Made by a program: the position numbers and the translations under genes. DNA of 64,000 nt from an uncultured Eubacteriales bacterium (GTDB lineage: Bacteria; Bacillota; Clostridia; Christensenellales; Aristaeellaceae): positions 1 to 64,000 of the forward strand of contig CADAPM010000002.1 in NCBI GenBank assembly GCA_902789795.1. The letters run 5' to 3'. Shown here piece after piece: positions 45,813-54,582 of the stretch (position 1 is the stretch's first letter; every line of letters starts with the position of its first letter). The notes beneath the pieces are model-generated. The model made no database searches. It was not told where the DNA came from and saw only the letters and a program-made list of their open reading frames with translations.

Positions 45813-46856
45813 TCACTCTTCAGACGTGGGTTCTGCGTCTTCATCGCCTTCGTCATCATCCGTTTCCTCGGACATTCCGCGGTTGATCCGGACGCCTTCG
45901 ATCTTGGAGTTAATGAATTTATCGAAGATGGCATTGGTGTAGCTGGCATAGATAAAGCGGTTGAGGGAGACGCCGATGAGCAGGTAGAACAGGCCGATCA
46001 CGAGGATCGCGTACAGACCGACGCTGGTGAACAGCAGCAGTACAGCGCAGATGATCGGCATGGTCAGGGAGAGCAGCTTGAGGCCGACGCTCTGGGGCAG
46101 ACGCCCGACGCTCAGGATCAAGCCGTTTTTGAACAGCTGGCTGAAGGTCAGCTTATAGTTGACCATGAGGGGATAGAAATAGATGAGGCTGAGGCTCCAG
46201 ATGGCGCCGATCATGATCACCAGCACCTGCGGGATCATGAAAATGACGCGCTGTTCCGCCATGTTTCCGTAGAACAGGTAGCATACATAGATGATCGCGG
46301 GAAAGACGGAGGTGATGGCCGAGATTGCCAGACCCTGCTTCCAGTTGTCCTTGACGGCGTCCTTGAAGTCGCTCCAGATGAATGCGTGTTCGTCCCGCGC
46401 CCAGTTCCTGCAAACGTAGGCGAGGCCCGCTTCCACAGGGCCGGTGATGAGGATGGCGGGGATCAGGAAGAGCACCGTCGTCCATAAGCACGCCTGGGCC
46501 ATATCCTGGGCATACTGGCCGAGCTGGAAAACGCCGTCGGTCATATAGCGTGCATAAACCGTCTGCATTGCGGGAGAGGCGATCTCTTCGGTGATCTCCG
46601 CACCGGAGGCCAGGGCTTCCTGGTATGCGACCGCGTTGCTCCAGCCGGTGAGCAGGTTCATGACGTTGATCAGGATCACCAGGAAATAGGGAAGGAAGGC
46701 GACGATGGTCATCAGGTTCAGCCGTACTAGTGCGGACAGACGCACCCGCAGCATGGCCCAGAAGAGCTCCCAACGGTTCTTGGGCAGATCGTCCGGGGTG
46801 AAATCACCTTTGCCGCTCTTGCCGTAATAGTAGCTGTTCATCATTCTTCCAAACAT
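45813..46856 (-). CDS. DUF624 (YesL-like) membrane protein
   Basis: The 347-residue protein begins MFGRMMNSYYYGKSGKGDF and has about six hydrophobic segments, for example LNLMTIVAFLPYFLVILINVMNLL, VLFLIPAILITG, AIIYVCYLFYG and VLVIMIGAIWSLSLIYFY. The tail is strongly acidic (ETDDDEGDEDAEPTSEE). It matches the DUF624 family of YesL-like proteins, of unknown function and often found near carbohydrate uptake or envelope genes. It is the promoter-proximal gene of the eight-gene operon. Confidence 0.8.
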   Translation of the reverse strand: MFGRMMNSYYYGKSGKGDFTPDDLPKNRWELFWAMLRVRLSALVRLNLMTIVAFLPYFLVILINVMNLLTGWSNAVAYQEALASGAEITEEIASPAMQTVYARYMTDGVFQLGQYAQDMAQACLWTTVLFLIPAILITGPVEAGLAYVCRNWARDEHAFIWSDFKDAVKDNWKQGLAISAITSVFPAIIYVCYLFYGNMAEQRVIFMIPQVLVIMIGAIWSLSLIYFYPLMVNYKLTFSQLFKNGLILSVGRLPQSVGLKLLSLTMPIICAVLLLFTSVGLYAILVIGLFYLLIGVSLNRFIYASYTNAIFDKFINSKIEGVRINRGMSEETDDDEGDEDAEPTSEE

Positions 46857-46942
46857 GGCAGATTACGCTCCTGTACTCATGGCCGACGCATGATCGGCGA
46901 TTCGATATCCGCAGCGGAAACGACTTGCAAAATATCCTTCTA

Positions 46943-46971
46943 ATTATATCGAAGCAAGAAGAAAAATACAA
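46943..46971 (-). promoter_or_regulatory. Promoter of the DUF624...hflX operon
   Basis: On the minus strand, TTGTAT (46971-46966) and TATAAT (46948-46943) are separated by 17 bp, about 85 bp before the ATG at 46856. Confidence 0.75.
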
Positions 46972-47020
46972 GTCATATTTCCCAGGATTTACTTTTTTTC
47001 GGGCGGCGGGGGACGGCTGG

Positions 47021-47049
47021 TTGTCTTTTGTGTCCAACTGTGATAGGAT
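47021..47049 (+). promoter_or_regulatory. Promoter of purB
   Basis: TTGTCT (47021-47026) and TAGGAT (47044-47049) are separated by 17 bp. CAGGAGG lies 9 nt before the purB ATG at 47080. Confidence 0.6.
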
Positions 47050-47079
47050 AAGTGGGTATTAAGCAGGAGGTAACTTTCA

Positions 47080-48513
47080 ATGTCTGAAAATACCTATGTA
47101 TCGCCGCTTTCCCAGCGTTATGCAGGCCGTGACATGCAAAAGCTGTTTTCCGAGGGCCACAGGGCGCTTTTGTGGCGGCAGCTATGGGTGATCCTGGCCC
47201 AGACGGAGCACGACTTAGGGCTTCCCGTGACCCAGGAGCAGGTGGATGAGCTGAAAGCGCACGCAGATCATGTGGATCTTGAGCGCTGCAAGGAATACGA
47301 GAAAGTCCTCCGGCACGACGTTATGGCCCATATCCATGCATACGCTGGTGAATGCCCTGCAGCGGCTCCGATCATCCACCTGGGAGCCACGAGCTGCTAT
47401 GTGGGCGATAACAGCGATATGATGATCTATCGTGACGGCATCCGCCTCCTGCAAGGCAGGATCGTCCGAGTCCTCAGGAACCTGGAAGCGTTCGCACGGA
47501 AATACAAGGATCTGCCGACGCTGGCCTATACGCATTTCCAGCCTGCGCAGCCCACGACGGTGGGAAAGCGCGCCACGCTATGGATGCAGGATCTTTTGTA
47601 TGATCTGGAGGAGCTGGATTTTGTGCTGAGTCACCTGCGCCCGCTGGGCTGCAAGGGCACCACCGGCACGCAGGCCAGCTTCCTTGAACTCTTTCATGGG
47701 GACGAAGACAAGGTGCTCGAGCTGGACCGACGGATCGTAGCAGCGATGGGATTCGAGCGGGGGGCAGCGGTATCCGGTCAGACCTATTCCCGCAAGCAGG
47801 ATGCCCGTATCCTGAACGCGCTGGCGCAGATCGCCGCGTCCGCCCAGAAATTCGCGACCGATCTGAGGCTCTTGCAGCATGAGAAGGAGATCGAGGAGCC
47901 CTTTGAATCCACGCAGGTCGGCTCATCTGCCATGCCGTATAAAAGGAATCCCATGCGTTCAGAACGTATGACGGCGCAGGCCCGGTATCTGATCGGCAAC
48001 GCCCATAACGCGCTGACGACGGCTGCCGAGCAGTGGCTGGAGCGCAGCCTGGATGACAGCGCTAACCGCCGCCTCAGCATGGCGGAGGGCTTCCTGTGCG
48101 CGGACGGGCTGCTGATGCTGTATGAGAATGTCACCTCAAATCTGACCGTTAATCCCCAGGTGATCAGCCGCCATCTTAAGGCTGAAATGCCCTTTATGGC
48201 TTCCGAAAACCTGATGATGCGGGCTGTCGAAAAGGGCGGAGACCGCCAGAAGCTGCACGAGATCATCCGTAAAGCCTCCATGGAAGCCGGACGGCGCGTC
48301 AAGCAGGAAGGCGCTGAGTGCGATCTGCTGGATCGCCTGGCGCAGGATCCGGAGTTCCCGATGAACGAACAAGAGATCCATCAACACCTGGATCCCACTT
48401 TGTATACTGGGATGGCCGCAAGACAGACCGAAGTCTTTTTGGATGACATTGTCCAAGAATTCATTGAAAGCCATGCCGATCTGCCGGATCCCGAAGAAAG
48501 CATCCTGCTGTAA
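47080..48513 (+). CDS. purB: Adenylosuccinate lyase
   Basis: Catalyses two purine steps: SAICAR to AICAR and adenylosuccinate to AMP. The 477-residue protein shows HDVMAHIHAY, LGATSCYVGDNSD and the superfamily signature GSSAMPYKRNPMRSER. It belongs to the same superfamily as argH in this window, but the two are not close homologues. The stop is 4 bp from the stop of the opposite-strand pseudouridine synthase gene, with no room for a terminator. Confidence 0.96.
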   Translation: MSENTYVSPLSQRYAGRDMQKLFSEGHRALLWRQLWVILAQTEHDLGLPVTQEQVDELKAHADHVDLERCKEYEKVLRHDVMAHIHAYAGECPAAAPIIHLGATSCYVGDNSDMMIYRDGIRLLQGRIVRVLRNLEAFARKYKDLPTLAYTHFQPAQPTTVGKRATLWMQDLLYDLEELDFVLSHLRPLGCKGTTGTQASFLELFHGDEDKVLELDRRIVAAMGFERGAAVSGQTYSRKQDARILNALAQIAASAQKFATDLRLLQHEKEIEEPFESTQVGSSAMPYKRNPMRSERMTAQARYLIGNAHNALTTAAEQWLERSLDDSANRRLSMAEGFLCADGLLMLYENVTSNLTVNPQVISRHLKAEMPFMASENLMMRAVEKGGDRQKLHEIIRKASMEAGRRVKQEGAECDLLDRLAQDPEFPMNEQEIHQHLDPTLYTGMAARQTEVFLDDIVQEFIESHADLPDPEESILL

Positions 48514-48517
48514 AGCA

Positions 48518-49384
48518 TTAAAACAGACTTTGGTCTAATAATTGCAAAAATCGTTGATCAGGCCTGCTTTTAAAGAACAGTATTTCATGAGTTTTGGGAT
48601 GTCGGATGAACAGATATGCGCTGTGCAGCGCAAAAGAATCCGTAAATTCAGGCAGGGGAGAGCCGTACAGGTGATCGCCGCAGATCGGATGCCCGATGGC
48701 GCTCAGGTGCACGCGGATCTGGTGGGTCCTGCCGGTCATGAGCCTGAGTCTCAGAAGGGTTCTATCGTTTCCAGAATCCAGCACACGGTAAAATGTACAA
48801 GAGGGTTTGCCATCGGGGTCGATCCTGCGGAGATTGTTTGATCCAGGCACATGGCCGATGGATAAAGAAATGCAGCCTGTTTCCGAAGACATCCTTCCTT
48901 CGACGACAGCGAGGTATTCGCGGATAAAACAGTCTGAATGAAGCTGTTCGCTCAAGAGATGCTGATAATAACCCGTTGTTGCGCAGACCATCAGGCCGCC
49001 GGTCCCTTTATCCAGACGATTCACCGGCCTGAAATCTCCATAAAGTGATGTATATTCGCTTTCGATCGAATCACCGCCTGCCCTCATGGAAGCCATCGTG
49101 GCGATCCCGGCGGGCTTATCAATGACCCTCATCACTTCGTCTTCATATACGAGACTGAAAGTGACGGGCACGGCATTGGACGGCACAGGGTCCGGCAGAC
49201 AGATGGAAAGCAGCATGCCGGCCGAAACGCGGTCGATCTGTCGGATGGGATTTCCGTCTGCCAATAAACCGTTCGTCTGCTTCAGGTATGCCAGATCATG
49301 CTGAGACAGATGGAACTTCTCAGCGGTAAGACGTCCCGCACGCCGGCCTGCATCCTCGACAGTGACTCGGTAATCCAAACGCAT
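48518..49384 (-). CDS. RluA-family pseudouridine synthase
   Basis: The 288-residue protein has the family signature with the catalytic Asp in NRLDKGTGGLMV. Before it lies KPAGIATMASM, and after it are LRLRLMTGRTHQIRVHLSAIGHPICGDHLYG segments, all typical. The N-terminal S4-like region is short. The rRNA or tRNA target is not clear. The ATG at 49384 is preferred because GGGAAGG lies 8 nt upstream; a GTG three codons earlier (49393) would overlap it. Confidence 0.87.
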   Translation of the reverse strand: MRLDYRVTVEDAGRRAGRLTAEKFHLSQHDLAYLKQTNGLLADGNPIRQIDRVSAGMLLSICLPDPVPSNAVPVTFSLVYEDEVMRVIDKPAGIATMASMRAGGDSIESEYTSLYGDFRPVNRLDKGTGGLMVCATTGYYQHLLSEQLHSDCFIREYLAVVEGRMSSETGCISLSIGHVPGSNNLRRIDPDGKPSCTFYRVLDSGNDRTLLRLRLMTGRTHQIRVHLSAIGHPICGDHLYGSPLPEFTDSFALHSAYLFIRHPKTHEILFFKSRPDQRFLQLLDQSLF

Positions 49385-49416
49385 CAGCAGCACCTTCCCA
49401 GCAAATCACACAGCAG

Positions 49417-49445
49417 TTGCAAAAATGAAACGACAATGATATAAT
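49417..49445 (+). promoter_or_regulatory. Promoter of smpB and ssrA
   Basis: TTGCAA (49417-49422) and TATAAT (49440-49445) have a 17-bp spacer. As ssrA begins 3 nt after smpB, this promoter is probably the main source of tmRNA too. Confidence 0.8.
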
Positions 49446-49468
49446 ACCACAGAAAAGGAGGTTTTGCA

Positions 49469-49930
49469 TTGGCTAAAAAAACGGGCGTCAAGCCGGTCGC
49501 GGAAAATCGAAAAGCACGCCATGATTATTTCATCGAAGAGACGTATGAGTGCGGGATCGAGCTCAAAGGCACGGAAGTAAAATCCATGCGCCAGGGGAAA
49601 GTCAACCTGAAGGAGAGCTTTGCCCACGTCAAGAACGGTGAGATGCTGGTAGAGGGCATGCATATCAGCCCCTATGATCATGGCAGTTATTTTAATACGG
49701 ATCCGCTGCGCCCCAAGCGCCTGCTGCTGCACAAGAATGAGATCAGGAAACTGAGCCAGCAGGTCCAGAAGCAGGGCTACACGCTGGTACCGCTGAGCGT
49801 GTACCTGAAAAACGGCCGAATGAAACTCTCCTTAGGCGTCTGCGTCGGCAAGCACCTGCACGACAAGCGGGACGCCATGGCAGAACGGAGCGTCAAGCGC
49901 GACATCGAGCGCGCAATGAGGACGCACTGA
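49469..49930 (+). CDS. smpB: SsrA-binding protein SmpB
   Basis: The 153-residue protein binds tmRNA and brings it to stalled ribosomes. It has ENRKARHDYFIEETYECGIELKGTEVKS, split by the OB-fold strands, NLKESFAHVKNGE, and the basic C-terminal tail with KHLHDKRDAMAERS-type sequence. The start is TTG, with AAAGGAGG at 49454-49461 placed 7 nt upstream and no better ATG nearby. The stop is 3 nt before the tmRNA gene. Confidence 0.96.
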   Translation: MAKKTGVKPVAENRKARHDYFIEETYECGIELKGTEVKSMRQGKVNLKESFAHVKNGEMLVEGMHISPYDHGSYFNTDPLRPKRLLLHKNEIRKLSQQVQKQGYTLVPLSVYLKNGRMKLSLGVCVGKHLHDKRDAMAERSVKRDIERAMRTH

Positions 49931-49933
49931 TAT

Positions 49934-50280
49934 GGGGGTGTACTGGTTTCGACGGGGATTGTCGGGGATCGGGTAAGCGAGCTGCGGACCCTGGCCGCAT
50001 AAAAACGGGGAATTAAAATTAACTGACAACAATCAGTACGTTCTCGCGGCGGCTTAACGCTGCGCGTCGGCCTCAAGCGCCTACTGCTTGAGTCACCGGC
50101 GTCGTGAAGTAGGGTACGGATGCGCTTAAGCTTTGCGGCGCATCGGCACTATGAAGCTACTGAAATCATCAGCCGGTGCGTAGGCGGATGACGGAGGGAA
50201 TGTCAAATCTCGCACTGCGCTCGGAGAAAACCCGGTAAACGAGTCTTCGGACAGGAGTTCGATTCTCCTCACCTCCACCA
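49934..50280 (+). ncRNA. ssrA: Transfer-messenger RNA
   Basis: The 347-nt gene starts with GGGGGTG, which pairs with CACCTCC at the 3' end, giving the acceptor stem; CCA is encoded (50278-50280). The 5' part has the conserved GTACTGGTTTCGACGGGG tRNA-like sequence and the 3' part has GGAGTTCGATTCTCC, the T arm. The tag frame ends at TAA 50055-50057 and reads Thr-Asp-Asn-Asn-Gln-Tyr-Val-Leu-Ala-Ala-Ala from ACT at 50022. The exact resume codon is uncertain. Its 5' end directly follows smpB. Confidence 0.95.
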
Positions 50281-50281
50281 A

Positions 50282-50321
50282 AGCAAAAATCCTGTCGACG
50301 AATGTCGGCGGGGTTTTTGCT
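50282..50321 (+). terminator. Terminator of the smpB-ssrA unit
   Basis: A long stem (50282-50299 with 50304-50321) including three G-T pairs closes on a GAAT loop. The right arm includes TTTTT. It immediately follows the CCA end of tmRNA. Confidence 0.8.
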
Positions 50322-50425
50322 TATATTATTCATTTAAGTATTCGGCAGGAATAAGGCAGCAATAAGTGCGACCTGACAAAGTTGCATAAAGATTGCTCAA
50401 GTTTAGCTGAATATCCGGGCAGCTA

Positions 50426-50453
50426 TTGAAATATTTGCCAGCGCATGTATAAT
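50426..50453 (+). promoter_or_regulatory. Promoter of the GH10 gene
   Basis: TTGAAA (50426-50431) and TATAAT (50448-50453) are separated by 16 bp. The leader to the ATG at 50543 is about 80 nt. Confidence 0.65.
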
Positions 50454-50542
50454 CAGTATAGTTGTACGATCAACAAAATTATCCGAACTGCAAGAGAAAG
50501 CGGCTGAAAAAGCTGGAAAAGAAGAAAACGGGGAAAAGGCAA

Positions 50543-51769
50543 ATGCCAAACGTAGATCACAGAAAAGCTCAAAAGCAGATCAGGATCCTGAACCCTGACG
50601 GGACACCGGCGGCTGGCCGACAGGTGGCCGTCGATCAGGTGAGCCATCAGTTTTTGTTCGGCTGCGGCGCTTTTGACGCAGTAGCCTTGACCAAAGCAAA
50701 AGATGAAGCCGAACGCACGCAGCTGACGCAGCGGCTGGAAAAATGGCTGAAGCTCTTTAATTACGGAACGCTGCCGTTCTATTGGGGACGCTATGAGCCG
50801 GTGGAGGGACAACCGGCCTATGAAGAAACGATGACCGCCGCCAAGTGGCTCACGGAGCGCGGAGTAAAGCTAAAGGGACATCCGCTCTGCTGGCATACGG
50901 TATGTGCGCCCTGGCTCATGAAATATGACAACGAGACCATCCTGCGCAAGCAGCTGGAGCGCATCCACCGGGACGTGACCGCCTACAAAGGGGTCATCGA
51001 TATGTGGGACGTCATCAACGAAGTGGTGATCATGCCGGTCTTTGATAAATATGACAATGCTGTGACCCGTATCTGCCAGGATAATGGCAGGATCCGCCTG
51101 GTCAAGGAAGTATTTGAAGCGGCCAAGGAGAGCAATCCCGGCGCGACACTGCTGATCAATGATTTCAATACCAGCGTTTCCTATGAGATCCTGCTGGAAG
51201 GCCTGCTCGAAGCGGGCGTGCCCATCACGGCTATCGGCATCCAGAGCCACCAGCACCAGGGATACTGGGGGCTGGAAAAGCTGAACGACGTGCTTGAAAG
51301 GTTTTCGCGCTTCCATCTGCCCATTCATTTTACGGAGAACACGCTCATATCGGGAGAGCTGATGCCTCCGCACATCGTGGACCTGAACGACTGGCAGGTC
51401 GACGAATGGCCGAGCACGCCGGAGGGAGAGGCGCGGCAGGCCCGGGAGATCAAAGAGATGTATACTGTGCTCTTTGAGCATCCGTTGATCGAAGCCATCA
51501 CCACCTGGGACTTCAATGACGGCTGCTGGCTGAAAGCCCCGTCGGGTCTCGTGCGGATCGACGGCACAGAAAAACCAGCTTATCACGTGCTCCGGAAGCT
51601 GATCCATGAGGATTGGGAGACGCATGAAAAGCTGGTCACAGATGAGAACGGCTGTATCACGGTGAATGGGTTCAAGGGCTGTTATCAGATCTCTGACGGT
51701 CGGTGGAAAGGAACCTTCAGCTTGGACGATGATACCGTCAGTCAGATCATGCTGTCAGATAATGACTAA
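50543..51769 (+). CDS. Intracellular GH10 family endo-1,4-beta-xylanase-like enzyme
   Basis: The 408-residue protein has a GH10 barrel with KGHPLCWHT, the acid/base in WDVINE (Glu160) and the nucleophile in IHFTEN (Glu265). The usual nucleophile context is ITELD, so this is a divergent form. A short N-terminal beta region (IRILNPDGTPAAGRQV) precedes the barrel. No signal peptide is present, so it acts on imported xylo-oligosaccharides rather than polymeric xylan. The ATG at 50543 is preferred over an upstream TTG frame because AAAAGG lies 4-8 nt before it. It converges with the GH113 gene. Confidence 0.85.
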   Translation: MPNVDHRKAQKQIRILNPDGTPAAGRQVAVDQVSHQFLFGCGAFDAVALTKAKDEAERTQLTQRLEKWLKLFNYGTLPFYWGRYEPVEGQPAYEETMTAAKWLTERGVKLKGHPLCWHTVCAPWLMKYDNETILRKQLERIHRDVTAYKGVIDMWDVINEVVIMPVFDKYDNAVTRICQDNGRIRLVKEVFEAAKESNPGATLLINDFNTSVSYEILLEGLLEAGVPITAIGIQSHQHQGYWGLEKLNDVLERFSRFHLPIHFTENTLISGELMPPHIVDLNDWQVDEWPSTPEGEARQAREIKEMYTVLFEHPLIEAITTWDFNDGCWLKAPSGLVRIDGTEKPAYHVLRKLIHEDWETHEKLVTDENGCITVNGFKGCYQISDGRWKGTFSLDDDTVSQIMLSDND

Positions 51770-51782
51770 AGTGTAAGTAATA

Positions 51783-52751
51783 TCAGTAATTTTGTAACTT
51801 TTCCGAGAAGCGGAGCAGGGTTTCATTAGCGGGTTTGCCGTAGGTGCAATAGCCGTTATTGCCTGCTCCGCTTTCTATTGGAGACAATCGTGTGGCTGAC
51901 CAATCCCACCAGCCGGTCCCGCGCACGAAGGGATGGCGCTCAATGCAGGCTGTAAACGCCTCATACCACTGCTGCTGAGCGGCCATGTCCGTTTCTCCGC
52001 CAAATCTCCAATCATTCGGCCGGTACTGGCTGTTTTGTCTTGAGGGACAGCCGCATTCCATGAACATGAAGGGCTTGTTTTCCCGCTCGGCCACATCCCG
52101 GATCCTGGCAAAGTTCTGATCCAGTTCATCAACGGGATAATAGCCGGAAGATGAGATCACATCCACAGCGTCCCACCAGGTCAGACGATCTTCCTGGTAT
52201 TTATCGCAATTATAGGTGATCGGACCGTGATAGATGGCGCGGACTTCGGAAATGAGGTGGCGCCATTCCTGTTCGCGATGGTCTGTACCGACCATTTCGC
52301 AGCCGATGCAGAAGAGATCTGCGTGCTGATCTTCAGCCATCCGGGCGACCCGCTTGACATGATCTCCCCAGGAAGGGAACCAATCCGCCCAGGAAGGCTC
52401 CGTCGGGACGGGGGAGTCAAAGAAGCGGATATAGGCACGCCAGTAGCCGTCGCGGCAATTGACCATGGCTTTCAGGATGATCTTCAAGCCCAGCTCCCGC
52501 GCATAATTGCAAACAGCGGCAACGTCATCTTCACACATGACATCTGGCGAATCGGAGACGACCTCAGTCGAATAAGCGTGCTCCTGCCAGGCGCATACCG
52601 GTAGGATGATCGTGTTGCATCCGGTCGTACGCTTGAGCTCTGAAAGTGATGTTTTCCATTGAGGGTGTTCACGCGTGAAGAAACGCTTTTCGCAAAAACC
52701 AAACGTGTAAGCGTTCAGGAAACCATCAAGCGTATAGTGCTCATTTATCAT
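51783..52751 (-). CDS. GH113-like glycoside hydrolase
   Basis: The 322-residue protein matches the GH113 beta-mannanase-like barrel: an N-terminal NAYTFGFCEKRFF, a central FCIGCEMVGTD with candidate acid/base Glu152, and MECGCPS with candidate nucleophile Glu232. Trp-rich loops (WADWFPSWGD, TGWWDWSATR) are suited to sugar binding. No signal peptide is seen. The substrate may be mannan or another beta-glycan oligosaccharide. The ATG at 52751 is chosen over a TTG at 52775; AGG lies 8 nt upstream. A palindrome sits about 75 bp upstream. Confidence 0.75.
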   Translation of the reverse strand: MINEHYTLDGFLNAYTFGFCEKRFFTREHPQWKTSLSELKRTTGCNTIILPVCAWQEHAYSTEVVSDSPDVMCEDDVAAVCNYARELGLKIILKAMVNCRDGYWRAYIRFFDSPVPTEPSWADWFPSWGDHVKRVARMAEDQHADLFCIGCEMVGTDHREQEWRHLISEVRAIYHGPITYNCDKYQEDRLTWWDAVDVISSSGYYPVDELDQNFARIRDVAERENKPFMFMECGCPSRQNSQYRPNDWRFGGETDMAAQQQWYEAFTACIERHPFVRGTGWWDWSATRLSPIESGAGNNGYCTYGKPANETLLRFSEKLQNY

Positions 52752-52824
52752 ATATATACCTGCAGACACGGCCAAAGAGAATAGGTGAGGCCAGGACGGG
52801 GGAGCTTATGGATATATCCTTAAC

Positions 52825-52852
52825 TATTCGCAAAAGAACGCTTTTACGAATA
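52825..52852. promoter_or_regulatory. Palindrome upstream of the GH113 gene
   Basis: TATTCGCAAAAG (52825-52836) and CTTTTACGAATA (52841-52852) form a 12-bp inverted repeat with one mismatch and an AACG centre. Its place and shape suit an operator for a sugar-responsive regulator. It could instead be a hairpin after the M32 gene; no T-tract follows. Confidence 0.5.
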
Positions 52853-52888
52853 AAACTGCCTATTTTGGGGGATACAGGGGAGACCTAC

Positions 52889-54391
52889 TCAGATCCCGTA
52901 GATATCCTTGCACTTGTTTTCCAGATATTCAAGATACACCGCAGGATCAAAAGGCTCACCCAATGTATCGTTCAGAATCTGATCCGGTGTCTTTGTTCTT
53001 CCGTGCTGCCAGATGTGCTCCTTGTTCCACGCGTTGATCTTTGAGAAGTCTCCTTGGCTGATGGCAGCGTCCGTATCGATGGTTTCCTTCATCTTTTTCA
53101 GGAATTGTGCGCCGTAGGCGCTGCCCAGCGCGTATGACGGGAAATATCCGATGGCGCCAAAGGACCAATGACTGTCCTGCAATACGCCGTGTTTGTCGTC
53201 CGGCACATCGATGCCCAGGTACTCTTTGTACAGTCGGTTCCATTCCCCTGGAAGATCATGTATTTTCAGGCTGCCTTTCAGTACCGCTTTTTCAATTTCA
53301 TAGCGGATCATCACGTGCAAGGAATACGTAACTTCGTCGGCTTCCGTGCGGATCAGGCTCGGTTCGACGCGATTAACTGCCTTGTATACATCCAACCAGG
53401 TGTATTCACGCAGGTGCTCCGGGAACAACTCCTGGAGTTTCGGGAAGATGAATTGGATAAATGCCTTGCTGCGACCGAGGATATTCTCATAAAAGCGGCT
53501 CTGGCTCTCATGAATGCCCATGGATGTGCCGCCGTCCAGCACGGTAAATGCCAGTTCCCGGTTGGAGCCGGTATCATAAAGAGCATGGCCGCCCTCGTGA
53601 ATGACCGAGAACATGGAATAGGTATAATCTTCCTCATAATAATGGGTCGTGATGCGCTCATCCAGGTGGGATCCCAGGCTCGTGGTAAAGGGATGCTCCG
53701 TCGTGGAAAGGCCCACGTGCTCCGGATCAAGGCCGATGACGCCTATCAGATAATGGGAAAGCTTGTCCTGTGCCTGCACATCAAAATGACCTTTGATGCT
53801 GGCATTGTCGACCTGGGGCTGTTCGCTGACTTTTTTGATCAGCGGCACGAGGTGTTCGCGAAGCTGCGCGAAGAAACGGTCGCAGGTCGCCTGGCTGATC
53901 CCGGGCTCGTATTCATTGAGCCAGTAATCATAGGGATCCATATCAGGATCGGCATACTGGGCAAACTTCTTGGTGGTGGCGAACATTTTTTCCAGATAAG
54001 GCTCAAAGAGCGCAAAGTCCGACGTCGCCTTCGCCTTGTGCCACACCGCCTGGGATTCGACGATCAGCTGCTGGTAAGCGATGTATTCGTCCATCGGGAT
54101 CTTCTGCTGGAAACGGATATCCTTCAGCATGAGCCAGACCATCCGCTGCTCGGCTTCGGTCAGCTGCTCCTTGTTCGCATCCAGGAATTCAAGCAGCTCG
54201 ACTGTTTCCTTCGCGGTAGAAAGCTTGTAGGTCTCTTCGCTCAGCACTCCCAGGGTGTGCGCACGGTTTTCAGCGGTGCCGGCGGGCGCGGCGGTATCAC
54301 CATCGTAGTTGAGAAGGCTCAGCGCATGGCCGTATGCGCTCATCTTTGCCTGCAGGGCCATCAGCTGTTCACGGGCTTGTTTCAGTTCCAT
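52889..54391 (-). CDS. M32 family carboxypeptidase Taq
   Basis: The 500-residue metallo-carboxypeptidase shows the zinc motif IHEGGHALYD and the M32-specific GIHESQSRFYEN segment, plus TTEHPFTTSLG and HYYEEDYT. It trims C-terminal residues from peptides in the cytosol. The ATG at 54391 begins the conserved MELKQAREQLMAL; GAAAGGA lies 13 nt upstream, a long spacing. A longer frame to 54442 has no support. Confidence 0.93.
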   Translation of the reverse strand: MELKQAREQLMALQAKMSAYGHALSLLNYDGDTAAPAGTAENRAHTLGVLSEETYKLSTAKETVELLEFLDANKEQLTEAEQRMVWLMLKDIRFQQKIPMDEYIAYQQLIVESQAVWHKAKATSDFALFEPYLEKMFATTKKFAQYADPDMDPYDYWLNEYEPGISQATCDRFFAQLREHLVPLIKKVSEQPQVDNASIKGHFDVQAQDKLSHYLIGVIGLDPEHVGLSTTEHPFTTSLGSHLDERITTHYYEEDYTYSMFSVIHEGGHALYDTGSNRELAFTVLDGGTSMGIHESQSRFYENILGRSKAFIQFIFPKLQELFPEHLREYTWLDVYKAVNRVEPSLIRTEADEVTYSLHVMIRYEIEKAVLKGSLKIHDLPGEWNRLYKEYLGIDVPDDKHGVLQDSHWSFGAIGYFPSYALGSAYGAQFLKKMKETIDTDAAISQGDFSKINAWNKEHIWQHGRTKTPDQILNDTLGEPFDPAVYLEYLENKCKDIYGI

Positions 54392-54546
54392 AAAATACCA
54401 GCTTCCTTTCAGAGAATTGACTTGGGTTATTCTGAACATCATAATACTTTATTATTGATTGATTTGCAAGTTTGAATTACGGCAAGTGTAAGCATCATCA
54501 GAATCAAACGATCTTCCCGTATCAGTCTCCCCCGCTGTTTTGGTTA

Positions 54547-54571
54547 TTACTTTTTTGTCAGAAAAAAGTAA
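54547..54571. repeat. AT-rich perfect palindrome between M32 and coiled-coil genes
   Basis: TTACTTTTTT (54547-54556) and AAAAAAGTAA (54562-54571) form a perfect 10-bp inverted repeat around GTCAG. It lies 12 bp upstream of the coiled-coil gene promoter, so it may be a regulator site. Confidence 0.55.
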
Positions 54572-54582
54572 AACTTGTGCAA

